Source: Batkoa obscura
Taxonomy: Eukaryota > Entomophthoromycota > Entomophthoromycetes > Entomophthorales > Batkoaceae
Length of the DNA stretch: 31,344 nt
Assembly: GCA_030770535.1 (NCBI GenBank)
Contig: JASVEC010000205.1
Location: 1 to 31,344, forward strand
Direction: 5' to 3'
In this document: piece after piece, positions 11,328 to 21,222 of the stretch
Numbering within the stretch: the first letter of the stretch is position 1
How the letters are laid out: the number at the start of each line of letters is the position of its first letter
Position numbers and translations under genes: made by a program
Notes under the pieces: generated by a model
The model's database searches: none
What the model saw: only the letters and a program-made list of their open reading frames with translations
Told to the model about the DNA's origin: nothing

Positions 11328-11335
11328 TATATAAA
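11328..11335 (+). promoter_or_regulatory. TATA box of secreted-protein copy 2
   Basis: TATATAAA, 60 bp before the ATG at 11395 and identical to the left-arm copy. Confidence 0.5.
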
Positions 11336-11394
11336 CAAGAAAATAATGAACAAAAAAATCATCAAAAAATATATTCAAAACAAACAAATAAACA

Positions 11395-11913
11395 ATGAAA
11401 TTCGCTTCTGTCTTCCTTTTATCTTTAGTAGCTTTAGGTTACGCTAATGGTGCAGCTCAATCAACTCCTAGTATTCCACCAGCAGGTGAAATTATAACAC
11501 CAACTTTGGATACTACTCAAAAGAGTAATGTTCAAGGAAGAACTTTTGGTTTAATTGCTCATGTCTTAAAGACAACATTTAACTTATTATTTGGTAATTA
11601 CAATGGAGGTCATTATGGAAATGGAGGATATTACAATGGTTATCCATATTATAGCGGTATTACAGGATGGAATGGAGCTAATCAATTTTATGGAGCTGTT
11701 GATAATTACTATACTATCTATTCTCCAAGTATTAACTATATCAATAATGGTGATGGCACTTATACTCTTACTATTTATGGTATTAACGGAGTACAAAATG
11801 CATCTACTCTCAGACTTATTTGTCCTGCCAATACTTTTAGAATTAGTAGATCTGGTAGTGGTTATCTCTGTCAGCTTCAACAAGATGCTTCTTGTAATGT
11901 CAACTATATTTAA
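11395..11913 (+). CDS. Secreted Gly/Tyr-rich protein, copy 2
   Basis: This is a second intronless 172-aa gene, identical in every base to the one at 7778-8296 and transcribed away from it. Features are as for copy 1: signal peptide 1-19, S/T/P-rich segment, G/Y/N-rich block and three C-terminal cysteines. About 500 bp of upstream DNA is also identical, so both copies should have the same core promoter and could both be expressed. Alternative frames across the Gly/Tyr block stay open only because of its biased codons. The family is unknown to me. The three Cys give at most one disulfide plus one free thiol. Confidence 0.85.
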   Translation: MKFASVFLLSLVALGYANGAAQSTPSIPPAGEIITPTLDTTQKSNVQGRTFGLIAHVLKTTFNLLFGNYNGGHYGNGGYYNGYPYYSGITGWNGANQFYGAVDNYYTIYSPSINYINNGDGTYTLTIYGINGVQNASTLRLICPANTFRISRSGSGYLCQLQQDASCNVNYI

Positions 11914-11960
11914 AAAATAAACTATTATTATATATTATATATCTTTAAATTTTATTTGAT

Positions 11961-12897
11961 CCTATAATTAACTTTTCAAATAACTAAAACTAAGATTAAG
12001 ACAACAGTTTATAAAGCACTATAACCTTTTTATTTTTCAAATAGATATTTGAACCTGAGCTTATAATTTATGTTTTAGTTTTAATAATAATACGAAATAA
12101 TTCTAATTTTATAAATTATAGAATCCAATAAACAAATACCATATCACCCATATGGTGCATTAGTATCGCCATGAGCTTTTAAAACCAAAACAATTTAAAG
12201 TTTGTATTGTCAATTCTAACAATTAATGTTTCTGATGTTTGGTCAATGAGCGATCTAACATGATTTTTACGTTATAGGTATGTTGGTTAAAAATATCACA
12301 ATAGATTAGAATTTTGCTCGAGTTTTCAATTTGGATCAATATCTTGAATATCTGTCTCTGATTATAAACGCTTGCACTTTGTCCAATAATAAAGAAATAA
12401 GGCTTGTATACATACTATAAGTGGGAGATACAAGTCCTCTGTATATATACATAATGTTTTATAAAAAGCTTTAAAGTCTTTGGTTCAGTAATTTTATAAA
12501 TTTTTATAGTAGATTTATAACATCGATTAATGATACCACAACTTATATAGTTAAAACCTTTGATTTTAAAATAATACCATTGATATTCAAAGTTTTATTA
12601 GCTTTATAAATAAGAAAGATTCTGTTTGATACGATTTCTTTGATGTCTTTTATTAGAAACTAGAAAATAATAAAGGCCAAGTCATTTGTTATATCAGTTG
12701 GTTACAATCAATCCCAGTTCTATCTAAGGACTAAGTAATTCAGTAATAACGAATGAAGCAGCTGAAGCTCTTTTTAGTGCAACTGGGCATTTGACTTATT
12801 AATATGAATGATAGTAGTGTCATTGTTGAAGTTAGCAGATCTATACTGATTTGAGAGTAACTGTAGTAACTAGCAATCGATTGATTTATTTCTATAA
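11961..12897. other. AT-rich intergenic stretch
   Basis: No gene was recognised. Around 12700-12850 the base composition is slightly more balanced, but I see no sustained frame. Confidence 0.45.
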
Positions 12898-13440
12898 TTA
12901 TAATATGTATTTGATTAGATTTAATTGAATTATATTGACTTTGACTAATTCAATATTAGCACTATTAATTTCGATCATTATAAACTTATGTTCAGTGACA
13001 TAAAAGGTAAGGAATGAAACTTTATCAATACTAACCAAAGTAAGCAATGATTTTATTGGGTTTTGTATTGGTCGCATTGAATCCTTTATTAAACAATACA
13101 GTTGAATTTTTGTCCTCATTCCTATCTTCTATTTTATAAGTTATATTATTTGTTAGAATAAGATTGTTCAGTTTAAAAAACCTTTCAAATATATTATCAT
13201 TTAGTTTGTGCTATATTTCGAATAATGTTATTTTATTTTCAATATAATAATATTTTAGATCAAGTTTTATTATTATACTCAAGCATCCTTTTTATCATAT
13301 ATAATTAGTATCTCTTGAGGAATTCCATCGTTTAATTCAGTACAAGTATAATATCACCAAGTACCAATCCTTCATAGGATTTGGATACACCGATACATGA
13401 TTAACCATTATAATTAAGAGTAGTGAAATTCTTATTTCTC
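12898..13440 (-). pseudogene. Decayed coding-like region, unknown family
   Basis: Several coding-like patches occur on minus in different frames, separated by breaks. Examples are a patch near 13370 with SKSYEGLVLGD, one near 13300 with NDGIPQEILIIYDKKD and one near 13060-13130 with NKGFNATNTKPNKIIAYFG. Composition is protein-like rather than the Lys/Asn/Ile bias of random AT-rich frames. I do not recognise the family. It is clearly broken. Two MITE copies lie immediately on its upstream side. Confidence 0.35.
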
Positions 13441-13447
13441 TTGTCAA

Positions 13448-13641
13448 TTTTTTTGTTTAAAAATTTTATTAACAATCTTTCTGGTCAAATACCGCTTAAA
13501 GGTGGAAAAGTAATGAAACCAAAAAAAACATCACCATATGGGGATGTATTTTTGTATTTAAGAATTTTACTGACAATTTTTCCACATAAATAGCGCTTAA
13601 AAAATGGAAAAATAATGAAACTAAAAAAAACAGCCCCATAT
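13448..13641 (-). mobile_element. Two tandem copies of the MITE, reverse orientation
   Basis: A diverged copy at about 13448-13538 abuts a well-preserved copy at about 13537-13641. The latter shows both ends clearly: TA-TGGGGATGT at the left and ACAGCCCCA-TA at the right, consistent with a TA target duplication. Confidence 0.85.
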
Positions 13642-13903
13642 AGTTAATACAAGTGCTAACCAAAAAACTTGAAAAATAGTCTGCTACGGTAAAGGTTAAA
13701 GTTGAGGAAGGTTAGAGCAGGGTTTAATTTTATTAGTTAAAACGAGTTAATTAGCTTCTGCTCACATATTACTTACTACTTGAAAACCAACACCTTATCA
13801 AAACGAATAGAAATTTGCAAAAAGACCCTTACTGTTCTTAATTGTGACCCAGTTACCTTTAAAATTATAAATGATTTTAATTTGCATTAATCTTGATTAA
13901 GTA

Positions 13904-14295
13904 ATGAGTATTTTTGATATTGGAATACGAACTCAAACGAAAGAAGCAAGTTTAGAATTTGCTAAAGGATTAGGGTTATTACAACCACGTACATTAAACG
14001 CGTTCATTATCAATCTTCAGTTTATTTAAAAACTTAACTTACACATGGAATAAAATCCATATTAAGATGTAATAATCGAAAATGTCAAAAAAAAACTCCA
14101 TTTTACGTGGTAGTATTTTTCAAAAATCAAAACTAACAATAAGTAAAACAATAAGTTAATCAGTTGCCATTTACTTAAAATGACTATTGAAGAGGCCTCC
14201 TTACATACCCAGTTTTCAAAAAGTACAGTTATGTAATGGAATAAAAAGCTTAAAAATAGGTCAATTAGACAAATCAATTTTACTATAAAAAAATA
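13904..14295 (+). pseudogene. ISXO2/Merlin-like transposase remnant
   Basis: Pieces of the N-terminal third of an IS1595/ISXO2-type (Merlin superfamily) transposase appear in order on plus. They are a start segment with EFAKGLGLLQP (13904-13990), half of a zinc ribbon RCNNRKCQKK (about 14065-14095), the following basic block RGSIFQKSKLTISK (about 14100-14150), and a helix-turn-helix part with MTIEEASLHTQFSKST (about 14180-14230) then WNKKLKNR. The pieces lie in different frames with stops between them, the first Cys pair of the ribbon is lost, and no DDE catalytic domain follows, so the element is dead. Family assignment rests on motif order and spacing remembered from ISXO2-like proteins. 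Confidence 0.55.
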
Positions 14296-14681
14296 GGTAG
14301 TAAAAACTTCATGATCAAAGCTATCAATTTTATTTATACAAAATAGGAATAGAAAAAGAAAGCCTAGAAAGTGATGCTTAATAATTTAAATTAAAAAAAT
14401 AAAGTTTATTTATGTTCCAGATATAATTCTAATAGTATTGGTTGTTTTCCCCCTAAAGGTTACAATTTTGAAATGTATTGTAAACATATCAGACTTATAA
14501 ATTGGAGCTTATCAATCATTAGCAATTAGCGTTGAAAAATATGAATAGTTGAAATACTAAAAAACACATCAACTTTTTAATGCTTTATTGACTATAATAA
14601 GCAAATAAATAAATAAGAATACAAGATTCTTATTATAATTAATTCAGTGATAAGAGTTGCACCTTGTCAATTATTTTTAAG
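14296..14681. other. Short non-coding gap
   Basis: AT-rich sequence between the transposase remnant and the TAF6 stop codon. No feature is recognised beyond a probable TAF6 3' UTR. Confidence 0.5.
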
Positions 14682-16519
14682 TTATTTTCTATGCCGTTTA
14701 GATTCCTTTTCTGCCTTAGTTTTGATTTCAGAATCATGTTTGATTATTGCGATTTCTCTTTCCATCATCTTTTTTTTAGATGAATTTAATATTCGATGAA
14801 TATAAGCATTGATAGCATAATGCTGGGGAGATTGAACTATTTGATCATATAAAGGTTGAAATTTAATTAACTCCTTTAATTCTAAATCACTCAAACCTCC
14901 CTTATCAACTTTTTTAAGTTTTTTCTTTTCTGCCGCTTCGGCTAAGTATTCCTAAATAGTAATTATTAATTGTTTCCAAAAAAAATTCCATAGTTTGATC
15001 CTTATCTTTATTTTACTTACCGTGATGCACTCAACACATTTTGTAACTTTATCAGAGTCTTTTTTAGATGTAAAACTAGATAGCCTAACGCTGATTTCAG
15101 ATATATAAGGTGTAATCATATCATCAAAGTATAAAAGCCCTAATGCTTTAATTCCGATGATACCACCGTAGACAAATGATAGTGGATTTTTGGGATCCAT
15201 AATAGCTTTAGCTAATGTAGTGAGTAATCGTTTTTTTAAATTAGGTAATCTATACTCTATCTTTACAAATATCTTTTTTATAAGTTCACATGCTTGTTTT
15301 CGAATATCCCAATGTAATAGTCCATTAACTTCATTTTTTCCTATCTTTTTTTTGAACAAACAAAGCATACACGTCATTGAAATTGGATCTAACTTTAACA
15401 TAATTCAATATTGATAATATAAATAACCATCATGCTTACGTATGGAGTACAAGTAAAGAAAGGATTAGATATTATTTTATCTAAAGCATTTAGTAAAGAA
15501 TTCAAAATAGTTATAGCGCCCATGTGCTTTGAAATCTAAAAACAAATAAGTACTAAAAATAAAAATAACTTTAAATTACCGTTAAATTGATGTATTTTAT
15601 TATGTAAGGTAGTAATGGCAACGCCCTTGGGTCCCTGTTTAATGCATTATATGCGGTGTTCAAGCATTCCAAGTTGCCACTAATCAAAACATCTGCAATC
15701 TCTTTAAATCTATCTTTTTGTTCTTGAGTAAGAATATACACTATTTCTGGCCTTTGTTCCAAATCTTTATCTATTATTTTTCGATTGTTTACATCCTTTT
15801 CTTTGTCATTATTGGTAGCATTTTCATCTGTGTTATTTACAACATCTGAATTTTATTAGTATTTACTTTTTATCTTTAAAATAATCTTACATTGGTTCAA
15901 ATGATTTTTTATTTTAATAGGTACACCTTCAACTGACAGCCAATCCGCTAGTTTAAGTTATTTGAAAAAGTAATAAAGATAATTTGAAATAGAATTACCA
16001 GCCAAATAACTATCTTCAGGTAGATCCGGAAGCGGAGAAGCTATAAATTTTTCCAAATCAATCGCTTGCTCATTTAAATAAAATATTTCATTTTTGCCAT
16101 ATTTCAGTTTGCCAAACTCAGCTCTATATTCAGTATTGAATCCATATATTGGCTTGATAAAAATTTTAGTTAGATATTATTAAAACACAGCAGTTTTACC
16201 TCTTCATTTTTTAATCTCAAAGCATGATTGATATCTTCGATAGTAATTGTTGTCCTTCTACCATGTTTCATAAACTTCGTAGCTTCCTTTTTATATTATA
16301 TAAAGTTTATTTTATATCAATGTAAAATTTTACCTGTATTGTTTGTTTGATTCGGAACTCAACATCATTTGCTAATGTAGATATGCTGCTTTCAGATAAT
16401 GAATTAATACCTATTGAACTTGCAGTCTCCTTTTATAATATTTTAAATGGTTTTGAAATTGAATTATTTAAGGTACATACTTCGATTGCTTCTACAGGAT
16501 AGATTGAATCAGTGTCCAT
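14682..16519 (-). CDS. TAF6: TFIID subunit TAF6 (9 exons)
   Basis: Exons on minus: 16481-16519, 16334-16429, 16200-16286, 15999-16152, 15891-15947, 15580-15845, 15440-15535, 15021-15392 and 14682-14951. The eight introns are 44-69 nt and the protein is 478 aa. Residues about 8-75 are the TAF6 histone fold (IGINSLSESS, DVEFRIKQTIQEATKFMKHG, TTITIEDINHALRLKN), followed by the family's linker EPIYGF, the FYLNE strand, APLP-like SPLPDLPEDSYLAADWL and SVEGV. The C-terminal half matches the TAF6 HEAT-repeat domain: DPRALPLLPYIIKYIN, HWDIRKQACELI, PNLKKRLLTTLAKAIMDP and YGGIIGIKALG. TAF6 pairs with TAF9 in TFIID at core promoters, and in SAGA in many fungi. Intron 7 (15393-15439) must use an AAAG acceptor, leaving about three residues fewer than usual in one helix. 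The gene is head-to-head with TFIIE-beta. Confidence 0.93.
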
Positions 16520-16743
16520 TTAATAAAAGTTTAGCATTAATCAAACAATATGGCTTAAATAAGTTTAAATTTATTAATCTCAATTTAGTGATAAAATTTT
16601 ATGAAATTTTGGACAAACCAAAATGAACAAATCCAATCCTTAGTAGTCATAGAACTAGTTTTAGACCAAGTAAAATTTAAAGTGTATAAATTCATTAGTT
16701 AAAATCTTAATCTTTCTTTTGAATTTCTTGAAATTTTCAAACT
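16520..16743. promoter_or_regulatory. Shared divergent promoter TAF6 / TFIIE-beta
   Basis: Only 224 bp separates the two start codons, so both promoters must lie here or overlap the coding ends. The sequence is AT-rich without a clear TATA box on either strand. A GGACAAACC-like patch and a CCAATCC (16632-16638) are the only GC-containing clusters. Confidence 0.6.
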
Positions 16744-17887
16744 ATGGGAGGACAAGATAAGCTATTAGATGATGCAAAAAAATTCCGACGGGCAATAGCT
16801 AGTCAAGAGGTTTTTAGTAAGCCAATAATTCGGCCTATGGCTGATAAATATGGCCTTAACAGAGGGAAAGGGAATAAAATTCAGAGTTTAGCTGAAGAAG
16901 AAGAAAAGAAGCAAAAAGCAGAAGAGAGGAAGCGTATGATTAAAGAAAGTAAACATGATTGAAAATTGATCTTCTTTTCTAATATCTTCAACTTAGGCCA
17001 ATCAAAGGGTATTGCCCCAAAAGCTTCTATGAGTTCGGCATATGAAGCTATTGAATTATTAAAAGTAATAACTCCATTGTTTTGAATTGGTTAATATTAA
17101 ATTGAACTTAGAGAACACGTGAACCCAAAACAATTAAACAAATAATCAAGGAGCTTAATCTCGATGAATGGGAAGAAGCTGGGTTATATAGTTTTTTAAC
17201 AGGTACTGATAAAGCCACACATAATCTTACGAATGATACATTTGAGTTTAAAGTAAATTTTAACCAAAAAGTCATGGAACTACTAATTATATAAGCCCGA
17301 TCATGATGTCAAAAACTGTGAAGATTTATTAAGAATTGTTCACTCACAATATAGAGATAATTTAAATGGGGAAGATGATTCACCAATTGCTTTTGAAATG
17401 AAAAAACTCATTGAATGTGCACAAGATCCAATTCCTTTTGCTGAAGAACTTTTAGCTAAAAATCAAGTGTACGCTTTTAGAGGAAAAGAACAGGTGATTA
17501 AAAATTTGTATTATAATACATATACTGCACCATGTGAACTTGCTTCTGGTATAAATCCATCAACCTAAATTTCAATAGCATTGATTGTTTTTTATTTAGA
17601 ATTTAAAAATATGTGGAAGAAACTTAAGATCCCAGATGAAGCGGATCTTATCTCACAAATGGAGAAAAGTAAGTAAAATGAAATTTAGTCGTTTTCTTTT
17701 ATTGATCTTATTATAGAGGGTCTAAGGACTATGGAGACCTTTGTTAAAAAGGAACTTCCAGAGGTAATTAGAATTAGTTATTTAATGTCATAAACTATAA
17801 AAAAATTTGAAGGATACTAAACCAATTATTAAAAAACCTCGTCAATCGAATCGTAAGCAAAAGGTTACCAATACTCATTTGCTTTAA
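16744..17887 (+). CDS. TFA2: TFIIE beta subunit (7 exons)
   Basis: Exons: 16744-16948, 16997-17064, 17112-17252, 17296-17548, 17600-17668, 17717-17763 and 17813-17887. The six introns are 43-51 nt and the protein is 285 aa, close to human TFIIE-beta. The N-terminal 80 residues are charged. Two winged-helix-like segments follow (SSAYEAIELLKRTREPKTI; DVKNCEDLLRIVHSQ). Then comes the hallmark C-terminal part: YYNTYTAPC, EFKNMWKKLKIPDEADL, KGLRTMETFVKKELPE, and the basic tail PIIKKPRQSNRKQKVTNTHL, which parallels the human RRKKPASQKK...THNEHL tail. TFIIE recruits TFIIH to the Pol II pre-initiation complex. The fourth donor was set at 17549 because coding similarity (YYNTYTAPCELAS) continues past an earlier GT. 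Confidence 0.9.
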
Positions 17888-18550
17888 ATGACAGATTCTA
17901 TTTAAAAAAGAGTATACCCTCTTAGCCTTACTGCACTTTAATTTTCAAATGGAGTACCTTAACGCTATACAACCTTACCACTTATAACGAACCGAGTTTT
18001 ATTCTTACTATGAACTATAATAATAAATATATATGCTACATGAAAGCTCTGTACAAAGTAGCTTACTAAATTACATTATTTCTATCTGTTAGTTCTCATA
18101 GCTTTAACCTGAATTCTTTGAATTCTATAAATTATTGAAAATAGATATTTTTAAAAATTAACATTAAGTATACATGTTGTTTAGTCTTACATGCTAGCCA
18201 CTTAATTTTTGCATAATATTAGTGTATAATACTCAGTTATAAACGTTTACAATTTTAAGTTAAAGATTTAACTTAAAATAAGGTTCAAATAGATATAAAA
18301 CAAAACTTAAATCCTCCTCTTCAATAGTTAAAAGGAATAAAGTTTAAACTCGTTTTCAATTGAATATTTTTACTTCTTCCACTGTCTAAAAGACTTACAA
18401 TCTTTTTTTTCTTTTTGTCATTTTGTTTGCTTTTTAAGAATAAAAGATGGAAAATCATTAGATAATTTTTTGAAAAAAATATCCCTCAAAAAATTGTCAA
18501 TTGTAAAATATAAACTATAAAAATTATAAAGTCCAATTTAAATTGTTAAT
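17888..18550. other. AT-rich intergenic stretch
   Basis: The first part is the TFIIE-beta 3' UTR. No other feature is recognised. Confidence 0.5.
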
Positions 18551-18606
18551 GTATTTATATCATATATTATATATTGTATATTATATTATATATTATATAT
18601 TATATC
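18551..18606. repeat. TA-rich simple repeat
   Basis: A run of TATAT/ATTATAT units forms a low-complexity tract of about 56 bp. It is probably unstable but has no known function. Confidence 0.7.
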
Positions 18607-19363
18607 ATCATAAAAATGGATACCTTTTTATTATTGATTGTTTGAGCGAGTAGCTCGTGAGTCTTGTGTTTGAGTAAAAGCTGGACATTTTCATGTTTTT
18701 ATTAAAATAGCTTCGAAGAAATATATAGAAATTGCTTTTGAAACTTCCTTAAGTGGCGAAGGGGGCTCATTCCACTATAATAAGTTTTTTGTGATATCAA
18801 AAAAATTCACACTGTTTTTGATTATTTAGAATCAATCCAAAAATTCCACTATTTTATAAATAATAAAATGGAAAAATTAAAAATTACTATCATAAGAATG
18901 ATAAAGTTTAATATATAATGCCGCATAAGAACATGGAGGGATTAATATGTGTTCTCTTAATAAGTTTACTGTAATGAAAATAAGAATAGATTATGGAACT
19001 TTGATGGAGAAATAATAATTTGGCCATGAATTAAGTTGATAGATAATAGTATAGTATTTTGATAAGTAATATATGTACTATATGCCATTGATTATAATAA
19101 ATAATAACTAATAAAGAACAGGTTAAAAAGGATATCTATTATTGAAAAGGAAGCTTAATTTCAAGATTTTTTGAGCATAGAATTTATTCTTTATTTTTGT
19201 TATAATTTAAGAAGCCAATTTCTAGTTAAATAATATGACGGACAAATTTTAACACGGAGGATTGAATTGAATGGGAAAATTATATAAATCAAACAAAAGC
19301 TCTTGAAAGTCATTGATTTTTATTTTCAACTGAATTATTAAATAAATAAGAAAAAAAGAAAGC
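18607..19363. other. Intergenic stretch upstream of membrane protein gene
   Basis: No gene is seen. A short hairpin GAGCGAG/CTCGTGA-like sequence occurs near 18643-18662 but does not fold into a tRNA. The last 100 bp are presumably the promoter and leader of the next gene. Confidence 0.45.
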
Positions 19364-20107
19364 ATGAGTACTACTGATACTACACCTCAAATATCGGATG
19401 AAGCGATGGATCAAGGGATGAGTTTATTAGAAGAACTAATGACTAAACTTTCTGGTGTTGCATTTGGTACCTTACTTGCTATGGGTATCATTATGTTTAT
19501 AATTGGTACTATATTACTTGTAAAAAATCGACGAGCTATCAAAATTTTATATTTTTATTCAGGCTTAAAATTTTTTACAATGTTATCTTTTATGATTGGT
19601 TTATTTATATTATCTAAAAAGGAAGTGGAAACTTCTACTCCATTTTTTATATTAGGCGGTTCAAGTTTAGCAGTGGGTTTAGTTGGTGCTGTTATTTCAG
19701 CTTGTTTCGGTCGATTTGGTATAATTGTGTTGGGTTTACAAGCTGGTTGGTCTATTTGGTCTATATTTTCTGTATTTATAAAAAATCAAATAGTTAATTT
19801 ATCTGTGGGATTAGTTGTTGCTGTTATATTTGCTATTATCTGTGGTGTATTTAAACGACCAATGGAAATTTTGATTGCTTCTTTTACAGGTGCTAATAAC
19901 TTTTCTTTTGGTTTATTATATATTATCGTTTCAATCCTTGGTTTTGCTGGTTCCCCCGCATTAGCTTTTGAAAAAGCTTTCCCTTATGGTTCGATTGCTG
20001 CTTTAGTTTTAACTCTAATCCTCTTTATTGTTTCTATGTGGTATCATTATTCTGCTTTTGTAGATGCAAGAAGAGCAGAACACCAACCACTTATGGCTGA
20101 AGTTTAA
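19364..20107 (+). CDS. Seven-TM membrane protein, TMEM198/DUF4203-like
   Basis: An intronless 247-aa protein. After a 30-residue acidic N-terminus (TTDTTPQISDEAMDQG) there are about seven hydrophobic spans, at roughly 33-53, 58-83, 92-114, 117-138, 143-163, 168-196 and 206-229, joined by short loops with Lys/Arg on alternate sides (KNRRAIK, KRPME). It ends in a short cytosolic tail (DARRAEHQPLMAEV). The size, seven spans with Gly-rich faces (GSSLAVGLVGAVIS) and short loops resemble the TM7S3/TM198-like (DUF4203) family. No catalytic motif is visible, and the match is by overall architecture, not by a diagnostic motif. Function is unknown. The start is the first ATG after an A-rich leader (AAGAAAGC). 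Confidence 0.8.
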   Translation: MSTTDTTPQISDEAMDQGMSLLEELMTKLSGVAFGTLLAMGIIMFIIGTILLVKNRRAIKILYFYSGLKFFTMLSFMIGLFILSKKEVETSTPFFILGGSSLAVGLVGAVISACFGRFGIIVLGLQAGWSIWSIFSVFIKNQIVNLSVGLVVAVIFAIICGVFKRPMEILIASFTGANNFSFGLLYIIVSILGFAGSPALAFEKAFPYGSIAALVLTLILFIVSMWYHYSAFVDARRAEHQPLMAEV

Positions 20108-20970
20108 ATATTCTTATATTTGTCTATAATTTATATATGAAATTTCAATATAAAAAAATTGTAAATTTATAATTATCTAATTTGTCTTAATTATTATTAT
20201 TTTAAAAATACAGTAAATTGAATTCATATTATTTAATATTGTAAAACTTGATTTTATTGAAATTATAATGAAAAAATGCCATTATTTTTTTAAACATACC
20301 AGCTCAATAAAGACAAGGTAGTGGTTTATTTCAGGAATATCAAAATTAGAAATAGCTCATTCAATGTGTGACCCAATCAATAGGTAATAGGAGGGAGAGA
20401 GACAAGGACTATGCGACCATTTATAACCTTTTTTAGATCTAGAGGCACCATGAAAATATGTTTACATCTCCTGAAGAATAATGCTATTACTTTTAAAGTT
20501 GGCTCTCTTAGAATTAGGTATTTTATTCCTTTTTATTTCTTTTTCCACAATTTAAGTAAAGCATTGAATGGAAACCTTAGCAACATTTGATAAAGATAAA
20601 AAAAATCCAAAAAGACGACAAACGAAATAAATAAAAAGCCAAGAATATTCTTTGATTTTATAGACAATTTTTTGCAACCTGTAGTAAAAATAATTCTAAC
20701 AATGGGACTTGCACCTAGTTCAATAACTAACCTGGGATCTTCTAGAGTAGTTTGGTCATCCTTCTATAAGAAAGACTCAACCATTAAAACACCTGGGGAT
20801 GTCCGGATTGGTTTCATTCTTTATTCACTTTTTAAATATCGCCTATATACTTATTATAATTATCTGATGTTTAAGTTTAATTTTATACTTTATTATAAAA
20901 AATTAAATAGCATTTTAAAGCAATCCTGATATAAGGGTAAAACTGATTTTTTTAATTACTTTTAATTATC
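20108..20970. other. Intergenic stretch with possible transposase traces
   Basis: A patch at about 20325-20420 on plus reads FISGISKLEIAHSM and then, after a break, GGRETRT. This resembles the first helix-turn-helix of Tc1/mariner-type transposases followed by their basic linker. No catalytic domain could be found. An 85-codon open stretch at 20672-20929 has no recognisable content. Confidence 0.3.
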
Positions 20971-21075
20971 ATATGGGGATGTTTTTTTAGTTTAGTTACT
21001 TTTTCCATCTTTTAAGCACTATTTGAGTGGAAAGACTGTTGGTAAAATTCTTAAATACAAAAATATATCCTCATA
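20971..21075 (+). mobile_element. MITE copy, forward orientation
   Basis: A well-preserved copy starting TA-TGGGGATGTTTTTTTAG and ending ATATCCTCA-TA. A TA dinucleotide flanks both ends. Confidence 0.85.
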
Positions 21076-21120
21076 TTTTATTTATTATAGTTTAATATTT
21101 TTGATAAATAAGCTAAATAT

Positions 21121-21222
21121 ATAAAAATGTATTTTTTATTTAAAAATTTTATTGATAGCTTTTTTATTCAAATACATTTAAGAAATAGAAAAAGAACAAA
21201 ATTAGAAAAGCATTCTTATATA
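21121..21222 (-). mobile_element. Degenerate MITE copy, reverse orientation
   Basis: The same block order as the family is visible on the reverse strand (AAAAATGTATTTTTTATTTAAAAATTTTA.., AGAAATAGAAAAAGAACAAAA, GCATTCTTATA) but with many substitutions. It is probably one of the oldest copies here. Confidence 0.5.

Larger units (their letters stand above)
10873..11960. repeat. Right arm of the large perfect inverted repeat
   Basis: Exact reverse complement of the left arm from 10881 to 11950, fraying beyond on both sides (one mismatch in the outer 10 bp). The spacer between the two identical cores is 2,070 bp. The whole structure is 4.2 kb. Confidence 0.95.

Noticed and set aside
13425-13440. 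Resemblance of GTGAAATTCTTATT to a small-subunit rRNA core motif
   Set aside because: Only about ten bases match and the surrounding sequence shows no rRNA similarity.
15190-15414. Plus-strand frame opposite TAF6
   Set aside because: Antisense shadow of the HEAT-repeat exon.
18640-18700. Possible tRNA-like or structured RNA (GAGCGAG...CTCGTGAG)
   Set aside because: Only one short stem forms, with no acceptor, anticodon or T-arm and no Pol III boxes.
20672-20929. Plus-strand 85-codon frame
   Set aside because: No recognisable motif, composition shifts midway, and its second half is low-complexity.
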